Assembly (NCBI GenBank): GCA_030710605.1
Contig: CP092876.1
Span: forward strand, 59,464,252-59,528,251
DNA: 64,000 nt
From: Cordylochernes scorpioides
Taxonomy: Eukaryota; Arthropoda; Arachnida; Pseudoscorpiones; Chernetidae
Direction: 5' to 3'
The notes below the pieces were generated by a model. That model did no database searches and was not told where the DNA came from. It was given only the letters and a program-made list of their open reading frames with translations. This document shows positions 32,654 through 43,792 of this stretch, one piece after another; positions within the stretch are counted from its first letter, which is position 1; the number at the start of each line of letters is the position of its first letter. The position numbers and the translations under genes are program-made.

Positions 32654-33430
32654 CTATATAAATCTCTCACCTAATGAAAGCAGCCGTACATTTTATAGCT
32701 TGATATTTTACATCTTCTGCCAAAATATTTCGGTCTCAAAAAGGGGGAAACTTGGATAACCCCTTGGAGAGGTGTTTCTTAAATATGCCAACTTTACATC
32801 ACCTACTGACGGCCTCCGGTAGATGCGGGGGATTACACTTATTTCTCAAAAGATTTTTACTTGGCGGCCAGAAAGAAGGATTCCGTGCAATTGTAAAAAG
32901 CCGCTCTCGAGGTCACCTTGGGTGCCAAATTGACCCTAATTCCATCAGCCACGCCATAAATTCTTCCGACCTCGGTGGACTGCCTCGTCAACGCACCCAC
33001 GCTCAAACTTGAAATGAACGTTGTTACCTAACACACTTTCTTCCAGCGCCGTGTAATAATTGCTAGGAGGGCTGAACAGATATAGTAATCCTCATTATTT
33101 GCACTGAAACGAACTCTTTTTCACCGCAATACATTGATCAATGCCATCACAAATTATCAACAAAGTATTATTTTCCCCCAGATCTGTGTACGGCGGGTGG
33201 ATTGACCGCTACCTTAGGAAAAACACAAATGAACTCCGAACCTGGTTAGTTCCAAGTAATTTTAGCTAGAGTTTCCCAACAAAATATCTTTGGTCTAATG
33301 AATTTGGTGAGGTCTATGCGAACACAAGTCAACATGTGTCATTGTGGTAAATGCTGACGGCGTTGTGGGCGGGAAGAAATCCGTTAATACTTATTGGAAT
33401 TGGTTTGTGAACTAACGGGGGGATTGGATG
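32654..33430. other. Spacer with a short unassigned ORF
   Basis: The plus-strand ORF 32752-33012 (86 codons) lies in a GC-richer island. No domain recognised, so not called a gene. Confidence 0.3.
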
Positions 33431-34757
33431 TACAAGGTGTGTCCAATAAATAATGAGACTGGTCAAAAATAAAGAAAAAATAGAATGATTAAAAAAAATA
33501 TTAGTATTTTTCAAAATAGTCCCCTCCCGCATCTATACATAATTTCCATCTCTTCTCCCATGATTTAAAACATTTAGAAAAGGCATCTTTCGGGATGTTC
33601 TTCAAGACCTTTTCCGAATCCGCTATGATGGACTCTCTTAGTGTCAAACCTCCTTCCTTTTAGAGCTATTTTAAGTTCTGGAAAGAGAAAAAAATAATTT
33701 GGAGCTAGGTCTGGGGAATAGGGAGGTTGTGTGTGTTGAAGTATTTGGATGCTGTGTTTAGCCAAATAAGTCAGTACAGATGTAGCGGTGTGTGGTGGTG
33801 CATTATCATGATGGATAACCCAATTTTTGGAACTCCACATTTCACTTCTTTTCAGACGAATTGATTCACGTACACGTCTCATAATGTTTATATAAGACTC
33901 CTTATTGATTGTTTGACCTTCCTCTAGATATTCATAATGCACAATTCCCTTTATGTCAAATAACGTGACCAATAAGACTTTGTTTTTTGACTTGCAAAGT
34001 CGGGATTTCTTCGTTCTTGGTTCATTTTTTCCTTTCCACTTCATGGATTGGCGTTTTGTTTCCGGGTCATACCCGTAAACCCATGTCTCGTCTCCAGTTA
34101 TTACTTTTTCCTTCCAATTAGGGTTTTCTTCCACCATTTCAAGCATTTTTTGGCAACTTCAACGCGATTCTCCTTTTATTGGATTGTGAGCATTTTAGGG
34201 ACAAATTTTGAAGGTGTCTTCTTTAACTGCAAGTCTTCTTTAATTATCGATCCAACTAATGATTTTGATATCCCTGTTTCTTCCTCAATGTCCCATAACC
34301 TTATTCGTGGATTTTCTTTTATCAAATTTGAAATTTGGCTCACCTTTTCAGGGTTCCTGTGCAGAATTGGACGTCCAACACGCTTCTCATCTTTCACCGA
34401 TTCCATTCCATTTTTAAATCGTGAAAACCATCTAAATGTGGTGGGCTTATTTACATTTTCATTTCCAAATGCCAATTTCAACAAATCTAAAGTTTCTGAA
34501 GCCGATTTGCCAATTTTGTAGCAAAGTTTAATACAAATTCGTTGTTCGAATTTTCTATCCATTACAAATTAGAAGTTGTTATGCAAGGCGTTCTTTTTAC
34601 AAACTTACAATTTATCGACTGCGCGCACAATCACGTGATGTGATATACCGCAGTGTAGCTGAAGCTTTCTATTTTTTTAATAGACTTTAAAAAAAAATAT
34701 CATTTCATTTTTTCTTTGCTTTTGACCGGTCTCATTATTTATTGGACACACCTTGTA
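33431..34757 (-). mobile_element. Mariner-family transposon with intact ends
   Basis: 1327 bp. Inverted ends of about 45 bp begin TACAAGGTGTGTCCAATAAA on both strands, with TA edges. Same length as the 9359 element, but the ends and protein differ, so it is a separate subfamily. Confidence 0.93.
33574..34562 (-). pseudogene. Mariner transposase, inactivated
   Basis: N-terminal half 34176-34562 has both helix-turn-helix regions (MDRKFEQRICIKLCYK, ISNLIKENPRIR). It ends at a TAA where related proteins have Gln, followed by a shift near an A run at 34148. The catalytic half 33574-34146 has the first Asp in ITGDETWVYGYD and the second in IHHDNAPPHT. The third Asp is replaced by Tyr in SPDLAPNYFFLF, and the spacing is 36 residues rather than 34. 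The C-terminus leaves frame near 33640. It cannot be active. Confidence 0.9.
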
Positions 34758-35565
34758 GAAGGAGAGATGTAGTTGCTGAGATGTGCAGTACCCATCCTAG
34801 TACGATATTTCTAACCGGCCATAAGTGCTGTTTTGTATAGGCACGAAGGAACGCGATTAACCAGTTCCTTCTGCTTCAATGTCTGAAGAACACTTTCAAG
34901 ATGTTGCGGGTTCCGGTTAGCAGTAATGTTTTGGCCTATTGGTACCTACTGCACTACCAGTGGCCACTAGCTACAGAGTAGGCTCTTGCATGAATGTAGG
35001 ATGAAGCACAAGGTTCCGCGCGACAACAAGCACGTTTTAAGTACCAAAAAAGACCCACCTTTCTTCAGAGACAAGCACTTGTTGGGATGTGAGTGTTGCG
35101 GTAGTCGGAAAAACAACGAAAAACGTACTTTAACTTGTTGTTTCCTAAGCCTTTAGACCGAAATGTTAACTTTTCTTGAAGTTTGATTTTTTAGTCAGAA
35201 ACCTGAAATATCGGGTGGGGGGCGCATGCTCACATGTTAAGCTACTTTTATTCTCGATTCTATTTTAACGACTTCATCATCCAGTACCGGACACCGGTCG
35301 TTGTAGGTGGCATTATAAAGGAACAATTTAAATACTCTCAGCAAGATATCCAGAGGATTTGATTCAGCTGCTGGGACAATCCCAGTTTAAAGTCATACAG
35401 CAGACGACCCTGAACACCTTTGTCTCTCTTCGAACATTGCAACACAAGCGCAATGGTGTCAAGTGACATTCTGCTAACAACACTTCTGTTCTTACCCTAT
35501 CAATGATAACATATACGATTACAAAACGTCAAAAAATTCGTTGAATACCTGTTACGTTGAATAAC
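34758..35565. other. Probable old transposon debris, unassigned
   Basis: Moderate GC content and scattered transposase-like words on the minus strand, but no motif clear enough to name a family. Confidence 0.3.
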
Positions 35566-35735
35566 TCGCCTTTTCAGTGATACGCTAACTTATGCACGGA
35601 CATGCGTCGGACCTGGAGGCTGTTTGGTTCTGCGCTGGCTGGAATATAGGAGCTCCATCTATGCTTCTTTCCTGTGGTGAGAATCTGTAAAAGACCTATG
35701 GTCTTAATAAAGATCTGTGTGTGTGTTATTTCTTA
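35566..35735 (+). repeat. LTR-like dispersed repeat, copy 2
   Basis: See copy 1 at 31102. Same orientation, 4.5 kb apart, about 75-80% similar by eye. Could be the two LTRs of a dead element or two solo copies. Confidence 0.5.
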
Positions 35736-36710
35736 CATATGGCTATACGTTTCGAAAGGTAGTTCATCTGCTGAAGAGAAAACTCTCCAGAATCACCTAT
35801 ATTGAAACAATCGGTCCAGTTAGCCTCGATAAGTCTGGACGACTCGACGTTCAACCGTATGCCACACACCGGCCATTCTGGTTAGCCAACCTATTGTTCC
35901 TGCTCCTAATTTTAGTGGAGCGAGACGCCACTTTTAGACTCTTGGACACCGCTCACTCCCGTCGTCAGCCGAAGAGGGGGAAATTCACTAAAACCCTTTA
36001 CTTTGTCTCAAGGCAGGACTTTAAAATGTACGACGCTTCCAAAGCTCAGTACACTGTTCGCGCGATTATGTCATTATCATTTCATTTCTATTCCTTTTTA
36101 AAATATAATGGGTTTTACGCCATTCGAGAACAACAGTAAATACAGCCTTTACTAATTGTCCAGACGATACATGGTTAGTTTGTGTCTCGTTTAACAAATG
36201 GTTAGCCGCCTTACACTATTTATTTCAGCACCAAATTAGGTATAAGATATTTAAAAGCATGGGAAATTATTTTAACTATTATATTCATTTAACTTTCCTA
36301 GAAGCCAGCCGAGCTATGCCAGTCTACCGCTAAGAATGTGGGTAGAAATCTTCTGTACAAATTCCCAAGTAAATAAAACCATGCCTAAGCTTATGCTCAT
36401 GATTTACAATAGGTTATAAGTCGTCCAAACCCAGCAGAACACTTACTAATTAAACAGACAAAAGCCAAATAAAGTTGCACACCGTTTTATCTGCGCGCTA
36501 TACTCCATAGAACACAAGAAACTTTGAAAGCATAGCCATCATATTGAAAAGTCATCCAATAAAGATATTATAATAATTTAAGGTAGGCTAATATCTCAAT
36601 CCCCCGAGGTTTATGATGGGCGAGAGAGAGAGAGAATACTAAAGAAAATGTTTACCCTTATTTTCAAATAACTTATAGCATTCCTCTGGTCACCGTTGAA
36701 TAAAAATCTT
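35736..36710. other. Spacer with unassigned 140-codon ORF
   Basis: The plus-strand ORF 35717-36139 directly follows the LTR-like repeat. One hydrophobic stretch (LANLLFLLLILVE) and no known domain. Might be an internal relic of the element owning the LTR-like repeat. 36140-36710 is plain AT-rich DNA with a (GA)n tract at 36622. Confidence 0.3.
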
Positions 36711-37207
36711 GAGGGTAAAGTCCGGGGAATGAGGATGATGAGGGCGAAGTCCGGGGAATGGGAATGATGAGGGTAAAGTCCGGGGAATGGGGATAATGAG
36801 GGTAAAGTCCGGGGAATGGGGATTATGAGGGTAAAGTCCGGGGAATGGGGATTATGAGGGTAAAGTCCGGGGAATGGGGATGATGAGGGCAAAGTCCGAG
36901 GAATGGGGATGATGAGGGTAAAGTCCGGGGAATGGGAATGATGAGGGTAAAGTCCGGGGAATGGGGATGATGAGGGTAAAGTCCGGGGAATGGGGATGAT
37001 GAGGGTAAAGTCCGGGGAATGGGGATGATGAGGATAAAGTCCGGGGAATGGGGATGATGAGGATAAAGTCCGGGGAATGGGGATGATGAGGGTAAAGTCC
37101 GGGAAATGGGGATGATGAGGGTAAAGTCCGGGGAATGGGGATGATGAGGGTAAAGTCCGGGGAATGGGGATGATGAGGGTAAAGTCCGGGAATGGGGATG
37201 ATGAGGA
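36711..37207. repeat. 29-bp minisatellite, about 17 copies
   Basis: Unit GGGTAAAGTCCGGGGAATGG + GGATGATGA (29 bp) repeated with few substitutions. Because 29 is not a multiple of 3, all minus-strand frames stay open and give spurious Pro-rich ORFs. Confidence 0.95.
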
Positions 37208-37348
37208 TTCATTGTATTTTACTAGAAAATCCAAAAGGAAAATTGCAGTGTGTGAACAGACCTCATTGTGAAGCAACCCTTGTTTTCCTAGTTCTTTGGC
37301 CTTTTTCTCCTCACTGACTTTCGCAATCAATCTCAGATATTATAATTA

Positions 37349-38075
37349 CTAGACGAATGGCCCGGGCAACGCCCGGGGTTTACCCGAGTGCGAATATATT
37401 TTAAAAACGTTGACTTGGGTGGTCGCTATTAACAGGGTGGTCTGTATAGACAGGTGGATGTATCACACAGCTGATAACAGGGTTGTCTAGAGTGGTCGCT
37501 ATAGACAGGGTGGTCTGTATAGACAGGTGGATGTATCACACTGCTGATAACAGGGTTGCCTAAGGTGACCGCTATAGACAGGGTGGTCTGTATAGACAGG
37601 CAGCTGATAACAGGGTTGTCTAGAGTGGTCGCTATAGTCAGGGTGGTCTGTATAGACAGGTTTATGAGAGAGGCAAACTTACAGGTTGTTGACGCCGCAA
37701 TCCCCAGAGAGAGTGTTTTTGTTGCATCATGCTGTGACTCACACGATGACCCAAGGTCAACAGGGGTGGAGCAGCAAACTTAAGCCTATCTCCGTCGTCG
37801 CAATGGTGGCGCTGCCTGCGAGCTATATCTACAATTCTGCAAATAACTCTAAGGATATTCAAGATATTCAAGAAATTACTTTTCGAAAACCTTTCCGGGG
37901 ATATACCTAATAATATCCCAGAATTTCATGGCGATTGGATGTATGGTTTTTGAATAACAGGGTTGTCTAGAGGGGGGCAGGGAGGACACGTGTTCCCTGG
38001 CAGCCAATGAGCGCGCATTCTATCCGTGAGCTTCAGACAAACAAACAGACAGAATAAGGCAAATATATAAGTAGA
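37349..38075 (-). mobile_element. Non-autonomous Helitron, complete
   Basis: 727 bp. On the minus strand it starts TC (38075) right after A and ends with a CCCGGGC-GTT-GCCCGGG hairpin, 12 bases, then CTAG (37352-37349) before T. This gives the A/T insertion context and 3' hairpin that define Helitrons. Interior has no Rep/helicase. It contains a minisatellite (37410-37670). The text around 37860-37930 (CCTTTCCGGGGATATACC) is the kind common in arthropod Helitrons. Confidence 0.85.
37410..37670. repeat. Minisatellite inside the Helitron
   Basis: About four units built from GTGGTCGCTATAGACAGGG, TGGTCTGTATAGACAGG and GCTGATAACAGGGTTG, spaced 60-75 bp with insertions and deletions. Confidence 0.85.
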
Positions 38076-39150
38076 TATTTCCTGGTTTTCCTTCATAAAT
38101 AACTCTTTAAGTACTAGGCTACAAATAAGGCTGTCTGAAGACCTGGGGTTTGGTTCAAATCATTTTTCTTATCTATTGGCTCGATTGATGTTTTATTTCG
38201 GGGTTATGCAGGAACCAATTATCCTGTTATGTTCATATTCTTCTATTTGTTTCCTGTTAATAAATCATATTGGCTGAATAGATTTACGTTTTTTTTTTAA
38301 TTTCAACAAGTTATTTGTATTTAAAGTATACTTGTATAAAACCTTTCTATTTAATTACATGTAGAGAAATTATATTTGTGATTTTTTTTAATGTACCACC
38401 ATGTTACCACCATTTTTTCCCTTATATTCTCAAAAAAATAATAATAATAATAATAGACAGGGTAGATCAATTAAATATGTGTTAGTACTGGAAATGCTTC
38501 ATCGCGCTGTCAAATGGCTGATTTATCGGGCACGTTATTTCTATCATACCGTTCAGAAGTCCAACCCCTCCTCTGGCAGGCAGGAGAAGCAGCACACGTA
38601 AGGGACTGCCCTGTAGGGCGAAGTACGGTGTCGTGAGCCCTGAGCCGCTACGGTAACCGTGAAGGCCTACAGGGAACTCTGAAATGTGGTTGACTAACGG
38701 GGCAATGGCACCCCCCCCCCCCCCTTTTTTTTTTTTTTTCATGGAGAAGAGGACATCCATACGGACAAGGCACCTCAGTTGACCGGTATTGTGATCAGGA
38801 TGCATGGACCGATCTGATCTGCTTCATGGACAAGACACCACCATTTCTATCATTATCTGGGATCATTCTCAGCTCGATTCTCTTACATTCTTAGTAAAAT
38901 TGTATCTCCATTTAATAAATATAATTCCTAGTTTTCTCTCAAGTACCTAACGATTCTATAAAAGTGAGGCACTTGATATTACAATTCGGTCTTTCTCGCG
39001 GTATTTGAAGTAATGAGACGGCGAATGGGCTCCAGTCAGGAAAGACATCCGTTCCTATACGCAATCTTATTCCCACAGCTCGATTTAAAGACCTCAATTC
39101 CTTCATTTCTACATATTCTCACGACCCATTTAACATTTTGTTTCTCATTC
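38076..39150. other. Spacer, no gene seen
   Basis: Contains an (AAT)n tract at 38432-38454 and a C14-T15 run at 38711-38739. A GC-richer stretch 38540-38800 has no recognised domain. Confidence 0.45.
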
Positions 39151-39210
39151 TTTTTTTCTACCATGGTTTTTCAGGATGACCCAAAGACCAGCTTTTTCGG
39201 TCGTTGAGGT

Positions 39211-39268
39211 ACAGCTTGCACCACACTGATGAGGGCCAACAGCCCGAAACGTGTACGTGGTTAGCTTT
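39211..39268 (+). ncRNA. Hammerhead ribozyme, minimal type I, copy 1
   Basis: All core parts are present in order: helix I strand ACCACA 39220-39225, CTGATGA 39226-39232, helix II GGGC 39233-39236 / loop CAACA / GCCC 39242-39245, GAA 39246-39248, helix III ACGTGT 39249-39254, cleavage base A 39255, helix I strand CGTGGT 39256-39261. ACCAC pairs with GTGGT. A distal AGCT/AGCT pairing (39213-39216, 39263-39266) extends helix I. Helix III is self-complementary with G-U pairs, so cleavage would favour a dimer, as proposed for Penelope-element ribozymes. Activity not shown. Confidence 0.75.
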
Positions 39269-39305
39269 TCTTGATTAACGCATTCTTAAATACTCTACTT
39301 CTTTT

Positions 39306-39698
39306 AAATTAAGTTGAAGACTTCGTCAACCTTTTTTTTAAACGCTTAATGTCCTTTGACATTTATGCCACCCGCTGTCACATTAATCTTCGTCCTGTTT
39401 GGATCTTGGCCCGGCGATTGATAAATGTCTAGCTACAGTTCCAACCCCTCCTACAACCGGCCCGACGAGACCTCGAACTTAACGACCTTCCTGGGCCGGA
39501 CCACGAGCCCAGCATTGCACCAAATAAACCTACTGAGCCTTACATCTCCGCCCTTGTCTCATCACATGTCACAGACAATACTTCACTAATAAGTTTTCCA
39601 CCTTTTTTAAAAAGAGCGAAAGTGATTTGACGAAATTTCAAAAGACAATAAACGTTTATTTAAAAAATAGGTTGACGAAGTCTTCAAGTAGAATTAAA
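39306..39698. repeat. Inverted repeat beside the ribozyme
   Basis: Arms 39306-39345 and 39650-39698 are reverse complements around GGTTGACGAAGTCTTCAA. The loop of about 300 bases has no gene. It may be the remains of the element that brought the ribozyme. Confidence 0.75.
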
Positions 39699-39719
39699 CA
39701 AATCCAACCTACAATCACA

Positions 39720-40270
39720 TAGTAGTCTCTAAGTACTACATTTAGCAACATGTCCACCTAAGCCGAAGGTTGTACGCCTGTAGCCGTAGCTACACCCTGT
39801 AACACCCTGCGGGCTGTTAGAATTAATGCAAGTTTGCCACCTCTGATAGCTCCCTCGTCTCAGGCTTCTGTGGGGATGACCAGACATCCTAGAAGCAAAT
39901 GGTCTCCCAGACCTTTCGCTCCATAAGCCGGCATGCCCTTCGCTGCTATCCTGCTCATTAGCCAAGAAACGGTATCCAAACTGGTGTTCGGATATGGTAC
40001 TTGGAAAAAACACCTCCCAGACAAAGCGTCTGAAAGGATTTCTATCCCGGTGGCCTACAGTCACAGCAGAATAGAGCAAACTATCTACTGTGTCCAGCAG
40101 GGACCGCGGGGGCCAATGGTCGACCCTGTTCACTCACAGCTAAGGTAAAGCTCAGCTGCCACGTCGTGGGCTTTCTCGAGAAGCTTGCTGGGGATGACCA
40201 GACATCCAAGCCGGCGGAATGACCAGACAGAGCGTTTCAGGCTTCTGTGGGGATGACCAGATAACTCACG
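39720..40270. other. GC-richer block with three GGGGATGACCAGA copies
   Basis: GGGGATGACCAGACATCC occurs at about 39872 and 40191, and GGGGATGACCAGATAAC at about 40239. A 134-codon minus ORF (39729-40133) is open, with no domain recognised. Probably an unnamed repeat or TE relic. Confidence 0.35.
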
Positions 40271-40707
40271 AGAGAGCATCTAAGGAATGTACATTTTAAC
40301 ATTGAAATTATTAGCTGATTTTGAATACAAGAGTATTATGACAATGCAGACACGTGAGCCTTTTTGAAAAAAAAAGTACAATAAAATCAATTTTAGATCA
40401 CTGTTTGTTTTAATGTTATGCTGATAGAATAATTTGAGAAAGAAATGCCTGACTTGAGGCGTAAAGAAGATAATAGCATTACCTATTTACATATTTACAA
40501 AATCTTTGTTCCGCCCAAAGTAAAACAACAACAATGAATTAGGGTGAAGCCGCGCTATCTGGCGGTCGACTTCAGACTGTTTTCCTTAGAAAATATATCT
40601 CAAAATATCAACATATAAACTAAAAATATTAGGAATAAACTTAACTTATTCTTTTTACATATATTTTTATTATTATTTGAACAATCACATAGGCTCGTTA
40701 CCTTAGT
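40271..40707. other. AT-rich spacer, no gene seen
   Basis: Holds a CTCF-like GCGCTATCTGGCGG at 40552-40565; otherwise nothing recognised. Confidence 0.45.
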
Positions 40708-40760
40708 TTTTTGTTGTTGTTGTTGTTGTTTGTTTGTTTGTTTGTTTGTTTTTTATTATT
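40708..40760. repeat. (GTT)n/(GTTT)n microsatellite
   Basis: Seven GTT units run into six GTTT units. Confidence 0.95.
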
Positions 40761-40865
40761 GACAAGTATTTGAGGGGGAGCTCTAATAAACACCGGTGTA
40801 TAAGCTTTATATATATATAATTCCGTTTTTAACTCTTGCTATGTTAAACATTTTGAATATTTATA

Positions 40866-41030
40866 TACAGTTAAACCTGTCTATAGCGCCCCCTCTTGGG
40901 ACTCACCAAAATAGGGTGCTATAGACAGGTCATTTTTAATGTAAAATGTTTACATTTTAATGTTTAAAATCGGGCGCTATAGAGAGGAAGGCGCTATTTA
41001 GCGGGGGCGCTATAGACAGGTTTAACTGTA
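40866..41030. mobile_element. Pogo/Tigger-like MITE
   Basis: 165 bp with inverted ends TACAGTTAAACCTGTCTATA (left) and complement at right, next to TA. Internal palindrome TAAAATGTTTACATTTTA. No coding capacity. Confidence 0.85.
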
Positions 41031-41061
41031 TATTTATTTATATGTATTTAAATATTTGGAA

Positions 41062-41077
41062 GGGGGGGGGGGGGGGG
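41062..41077 (+). repeat. 16-base G run
   Basis: Homopolymer, possible quadruplex and assembly-error site. Confidence 0.85.
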
Positions 41078-41559
41078 TTCACATTTTAGGAATTTAAAAA
41101 ATAATAATAATTTTCTTTTACTTGTATTTCTTCTGTGTGTTGACTGTTCATATTTTTTTAATTTTATAACTAAATACATATATTTGCTGATCTATATAGA
41201 AATTTCTGATGTTATTTCAAAGAGTAGTTAACATAGAATATGGAAAAAAATGCGGATCGTTATAAAAAAAAAAGCTTCTTGGCCGCTTGTGAGATCTGCC
41301 TGTCCCCAGGTCCAATCTACTAATGGCGCCGACGTCATTTTATTAATTTGCAGATGGATGAAAGGAATGCTGTCCCCTGAGACTCTGTGAATTAGTAGAC
41401 GCAATGCAAATTTGAGGTCGTCGTGTATATATTTTTGTGGTTTTCGTTTAGAGGTCAACTTTAATTTTCAATTACTTAGGTGGGGCTGAGGCAAATGTTC
41501 ACTTTGATTAAAACGTTATGTGTGAAATAATTACTGGAATACTTCCCCTGGATCACCTC
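41078..41559. other. AT-rich spacer, no gene seen
   Basis: A 76-codon minus ORF (41228-41458) has no recognised domain. Confidence 0.4.
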
Positions 41560-41582
41560 TCTCTCTCTCTCTCTCTCTCTTA
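41560..41582. repeat. (CT)n microsatellite
   Basis: Eleven CT units. Confidence 0.9.
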
Positions 41583-41630
41583 TATATTCATATTGATTCA
41601 TTTTTGTAATCAACCGTATGTACAATCATG

Positions 41631-41836
41631 GACAAAATTAAGGAAGTGGATAGTCTTTGATGTCGTCTTTTTTTTTTTTTTTTTAGGAGACAGAGGCATT
41701 TTTTCGTTTACATTTGGTTATCTCGCGTCTTTAATAAAGGTCACTGTTGTGTATCAAATATCTTTAAGACTTACTGTCTGAATCTCGATATACATGCTAA
41801 AAGTTACAACTTGCTTATGTTTTGTCCATGAGTGTA
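41631..41836. mobile_element. Tc1-type MITE, family A copy 4 (inverted)
   Basis: Ends TACAATCATGGACAAAAT and TTTTGTCCATGAGTGTA; interior matches the other copies in reverse orientation. Confidence 0.82.
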
Positions 41837-41974
41837 GTTTCGAATTTATCACCCCGTCGCTTTAAAAAATGTTCAATTATAAATAAATATATTTTAATTT
41901 CTTTATATATATTCGCCAAGATTTTAGACTCAACTTTTGTACGGCTTTAATCCAGAAGGATTGTCTATTAGTAA

Positions 41975-42152
41975 TACAGTGGAACCTCCATGAGAGGACA
42001 CTCGCGCTAGAAGACACCGCTTTACAAAGGATTAATTTGCAAAATTACCATTTTTACTATTTAGTAAATATCCGGTAAGAGGACATCTCTCCCTAAAGGA
42101 CACTTTGGCTCTACAATTAGGTGTTGTCCTTTTACAGGGAAGTTCTACTGTA
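41975..42152. mobile_element. Pogo/Tigger-like MITE, second family
   Basis: Ends TACAGTGGAACCTCCATGAG and ACAGGGAAGTTCTACTGTA form an imperfect inverted pair at TA. AGAGGACA words recur inside. Non-coding, 178 bp. Confidence 0.75.
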
Positions 42153-42660
42153 GTAGATATGGCGTACATCGCGGCGGTTTATTTGTAAAGTAAAATATCG
42201 CTCCTAGCTGCTTCCAAGCATTTTTTATGTGATTCTCGTTAGTTATTTCTATTCTATAGAGAAACTTTAAAAACAAAAGCTTAGCCTATATCGGTCTACA
42301 TATCCTCAAATTCCCCCGTCACGTGTGGGACAGGCTATGGTTCTATGTCAATTATTCGAGCCCAACAAAAGTGGAGGCCAAAACGCTAGCTGAAATATCC
42401 TATTTCCGTTACGTCATACACAATATGCATAATGCATGATATCTGCAGCTCATTAAAAAAAGGGGGGAAATCAATAACAGCCTTTCACACACTACCTCTT
42501 CGAGACAATGGAAACTTAAATATAGAGTCTATTAGGATAGGTTGCTGAACAATAGTAGACTTGTAGTTAAAATGTGATTTTCAAGAAAACAAACATATGA
42601 ATATATCTTCGACGAACGAAGAAGTAAGGATATGTGCAAAAATAATGAACAAAACTGCTT
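42153..42660. other. AT-rich spacer, no gene seen
   Basis: Nothing recognised. Confidence 0.45.
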
Positions 42661-42677
42661 CCGAGGGTGAGTTTCTT

Positions 42678-42804
42678 GCTTTATTGTATATTCTTCTCAA
42701 GCTTTCGGGTTTTACAAACCCTTCTACAGGATTTAGATCAAATACTCCTATAGAAGGATTTGTAATATACCCTAAAGAGCTTGAGAAGAATATAAAATAA
42801 AGGA
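42678..42804. repeat. Foldback with hammerhead-like arms
   Basis: Arms 42681-42730 and 42747-42798 are inverted repeats. On the minus strand the left arm reads CTGTAGA, A, GGGTTT/AAACCC helix, GAA, AGCT, T, GAG: the same order as at 43901-43942. The right arm is decayed. Confidence 0.75.
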
Positions 42805-43073
42805 AGAAACCTGTTGTGTATGTAAATAGATGATTTGCATTCTTTAAAGCCTCATTATGTAAAAATATATGTGTATATAAATTGGACATTTTTGTTGTTG
42901 GGGAGTCGGAAGAATAAGAGCTAAATAAAAAGACATGTTCAAGTGTGAGTTGCTGTACGTCTAATTTCGACACAACAAAACCCATCCTCGGAAGATATTT
43001 TGTTTATTATTGTATATGTATACAGAGGATTTCGCTTTTCCGAAGAAAGGATCAGGCCTCTAATGCCCTAGAG

Positions 43074-43477
43074 CAGGGATCGGCAACCTTTTGAGTTGGA
43101 AGAGTCAAAAATTACAATTTACAAAGTTTTTTAAAGAGCTACACAATTTTTTTCTTTCCAACAATAAATAGTACTCGTATAAATAATATTTACGTATGGA
43201 ACTATTTAAAAAGCCACAGCTTCACATCCAAAGACAATTAAAATAATTTTATTGACATCTTGTCAATACATGCAAAGAATACGGAAATATATTTATTTAC
43301 GGGGCTGCTAACCAGAATGGATGATTTTAAGCCCCTTTGGACGCATAAAGCGGAATATATACAAAGCACTATATACCTTGCACTGTTGGAGGGGGCTGGG
43401 GATGGGTGGCCAGGGAAAAGAATACGTAGATTCATATCCAAAGATTCGCGTGTGTCTCGCGAGCCGCAGGTTGCCGA
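43074..43477. mobile_element. hAT-type MITE, copy 2, interrupted
   Basis: Starts CAGGGATCGGCAACC after CCCTAGAG and ends GGTTGCCGAC before CCTAGAG, so hAT ends and a target duplication are visible. An insertion at about 43236-43440 splits the interior. Confidence 0.8.
43224..43440 (-). mobile_element. Insertion inside hAT MITE, retroposon-like
   Basis: About 205 bp flanked by a 13-base direct repeat TTCACATCCAAAG / TTCATATCCAAAG. On the minus strand it ends with AATAAAATTATTTTAATTG, like a transcript 3' end with a polyadenylation signal. Probably a truncated retroposed transcript or SINE; source not recognised. Confidence 0.5.
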
Positions 43478-43792
43478 CCTAGAGCCGTATTGTATTGAGA
43501 TCTGGGAAGACATCATCAAGCCAGTAAAAAACAACGGCATCCAGTAAGGTGAACGAAGGCTGGGAGAACAGCAAGATGACAACATCCAGTTAATGACACG
43601 GCGCTGAGATATTAATAACCTCGGGTCGAATCCGGGAGGAAGGAAGGAAGGAGAAAGTGACTCGTGTAAATAAAATAGCTTGCTGTGTCTCTTTGTGTCC
43701 AATATTACAGATTCCTATATGTAGATAATGACTGAGGTTGTTTTTTAAGTAGTAGAGTAGAAATATAAATACTATGTATATACAATAAAGTC

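Noticed and set aside
35765-35800. CTGAAGAGAAAACTCTCCAGAA as a hammerhead
   Set aside because: A small GAG/CTC stem exists, but helix I does not pair and GAAA is replaced by GAAT; not supported.
36611-37330. 239-codon Pro-rich ORF on the minus strand
   Set aside because: Produced by a 29-bp tandem repeat that lacks stops in every frame; not a gene.
43600-43650. tRNA-like B box (GGGTCGAATCC) suggesting a tRNA gene or SINE head
   Set aside because: No cloverleaf, no matching A box or acceptor stem; too weak to call.
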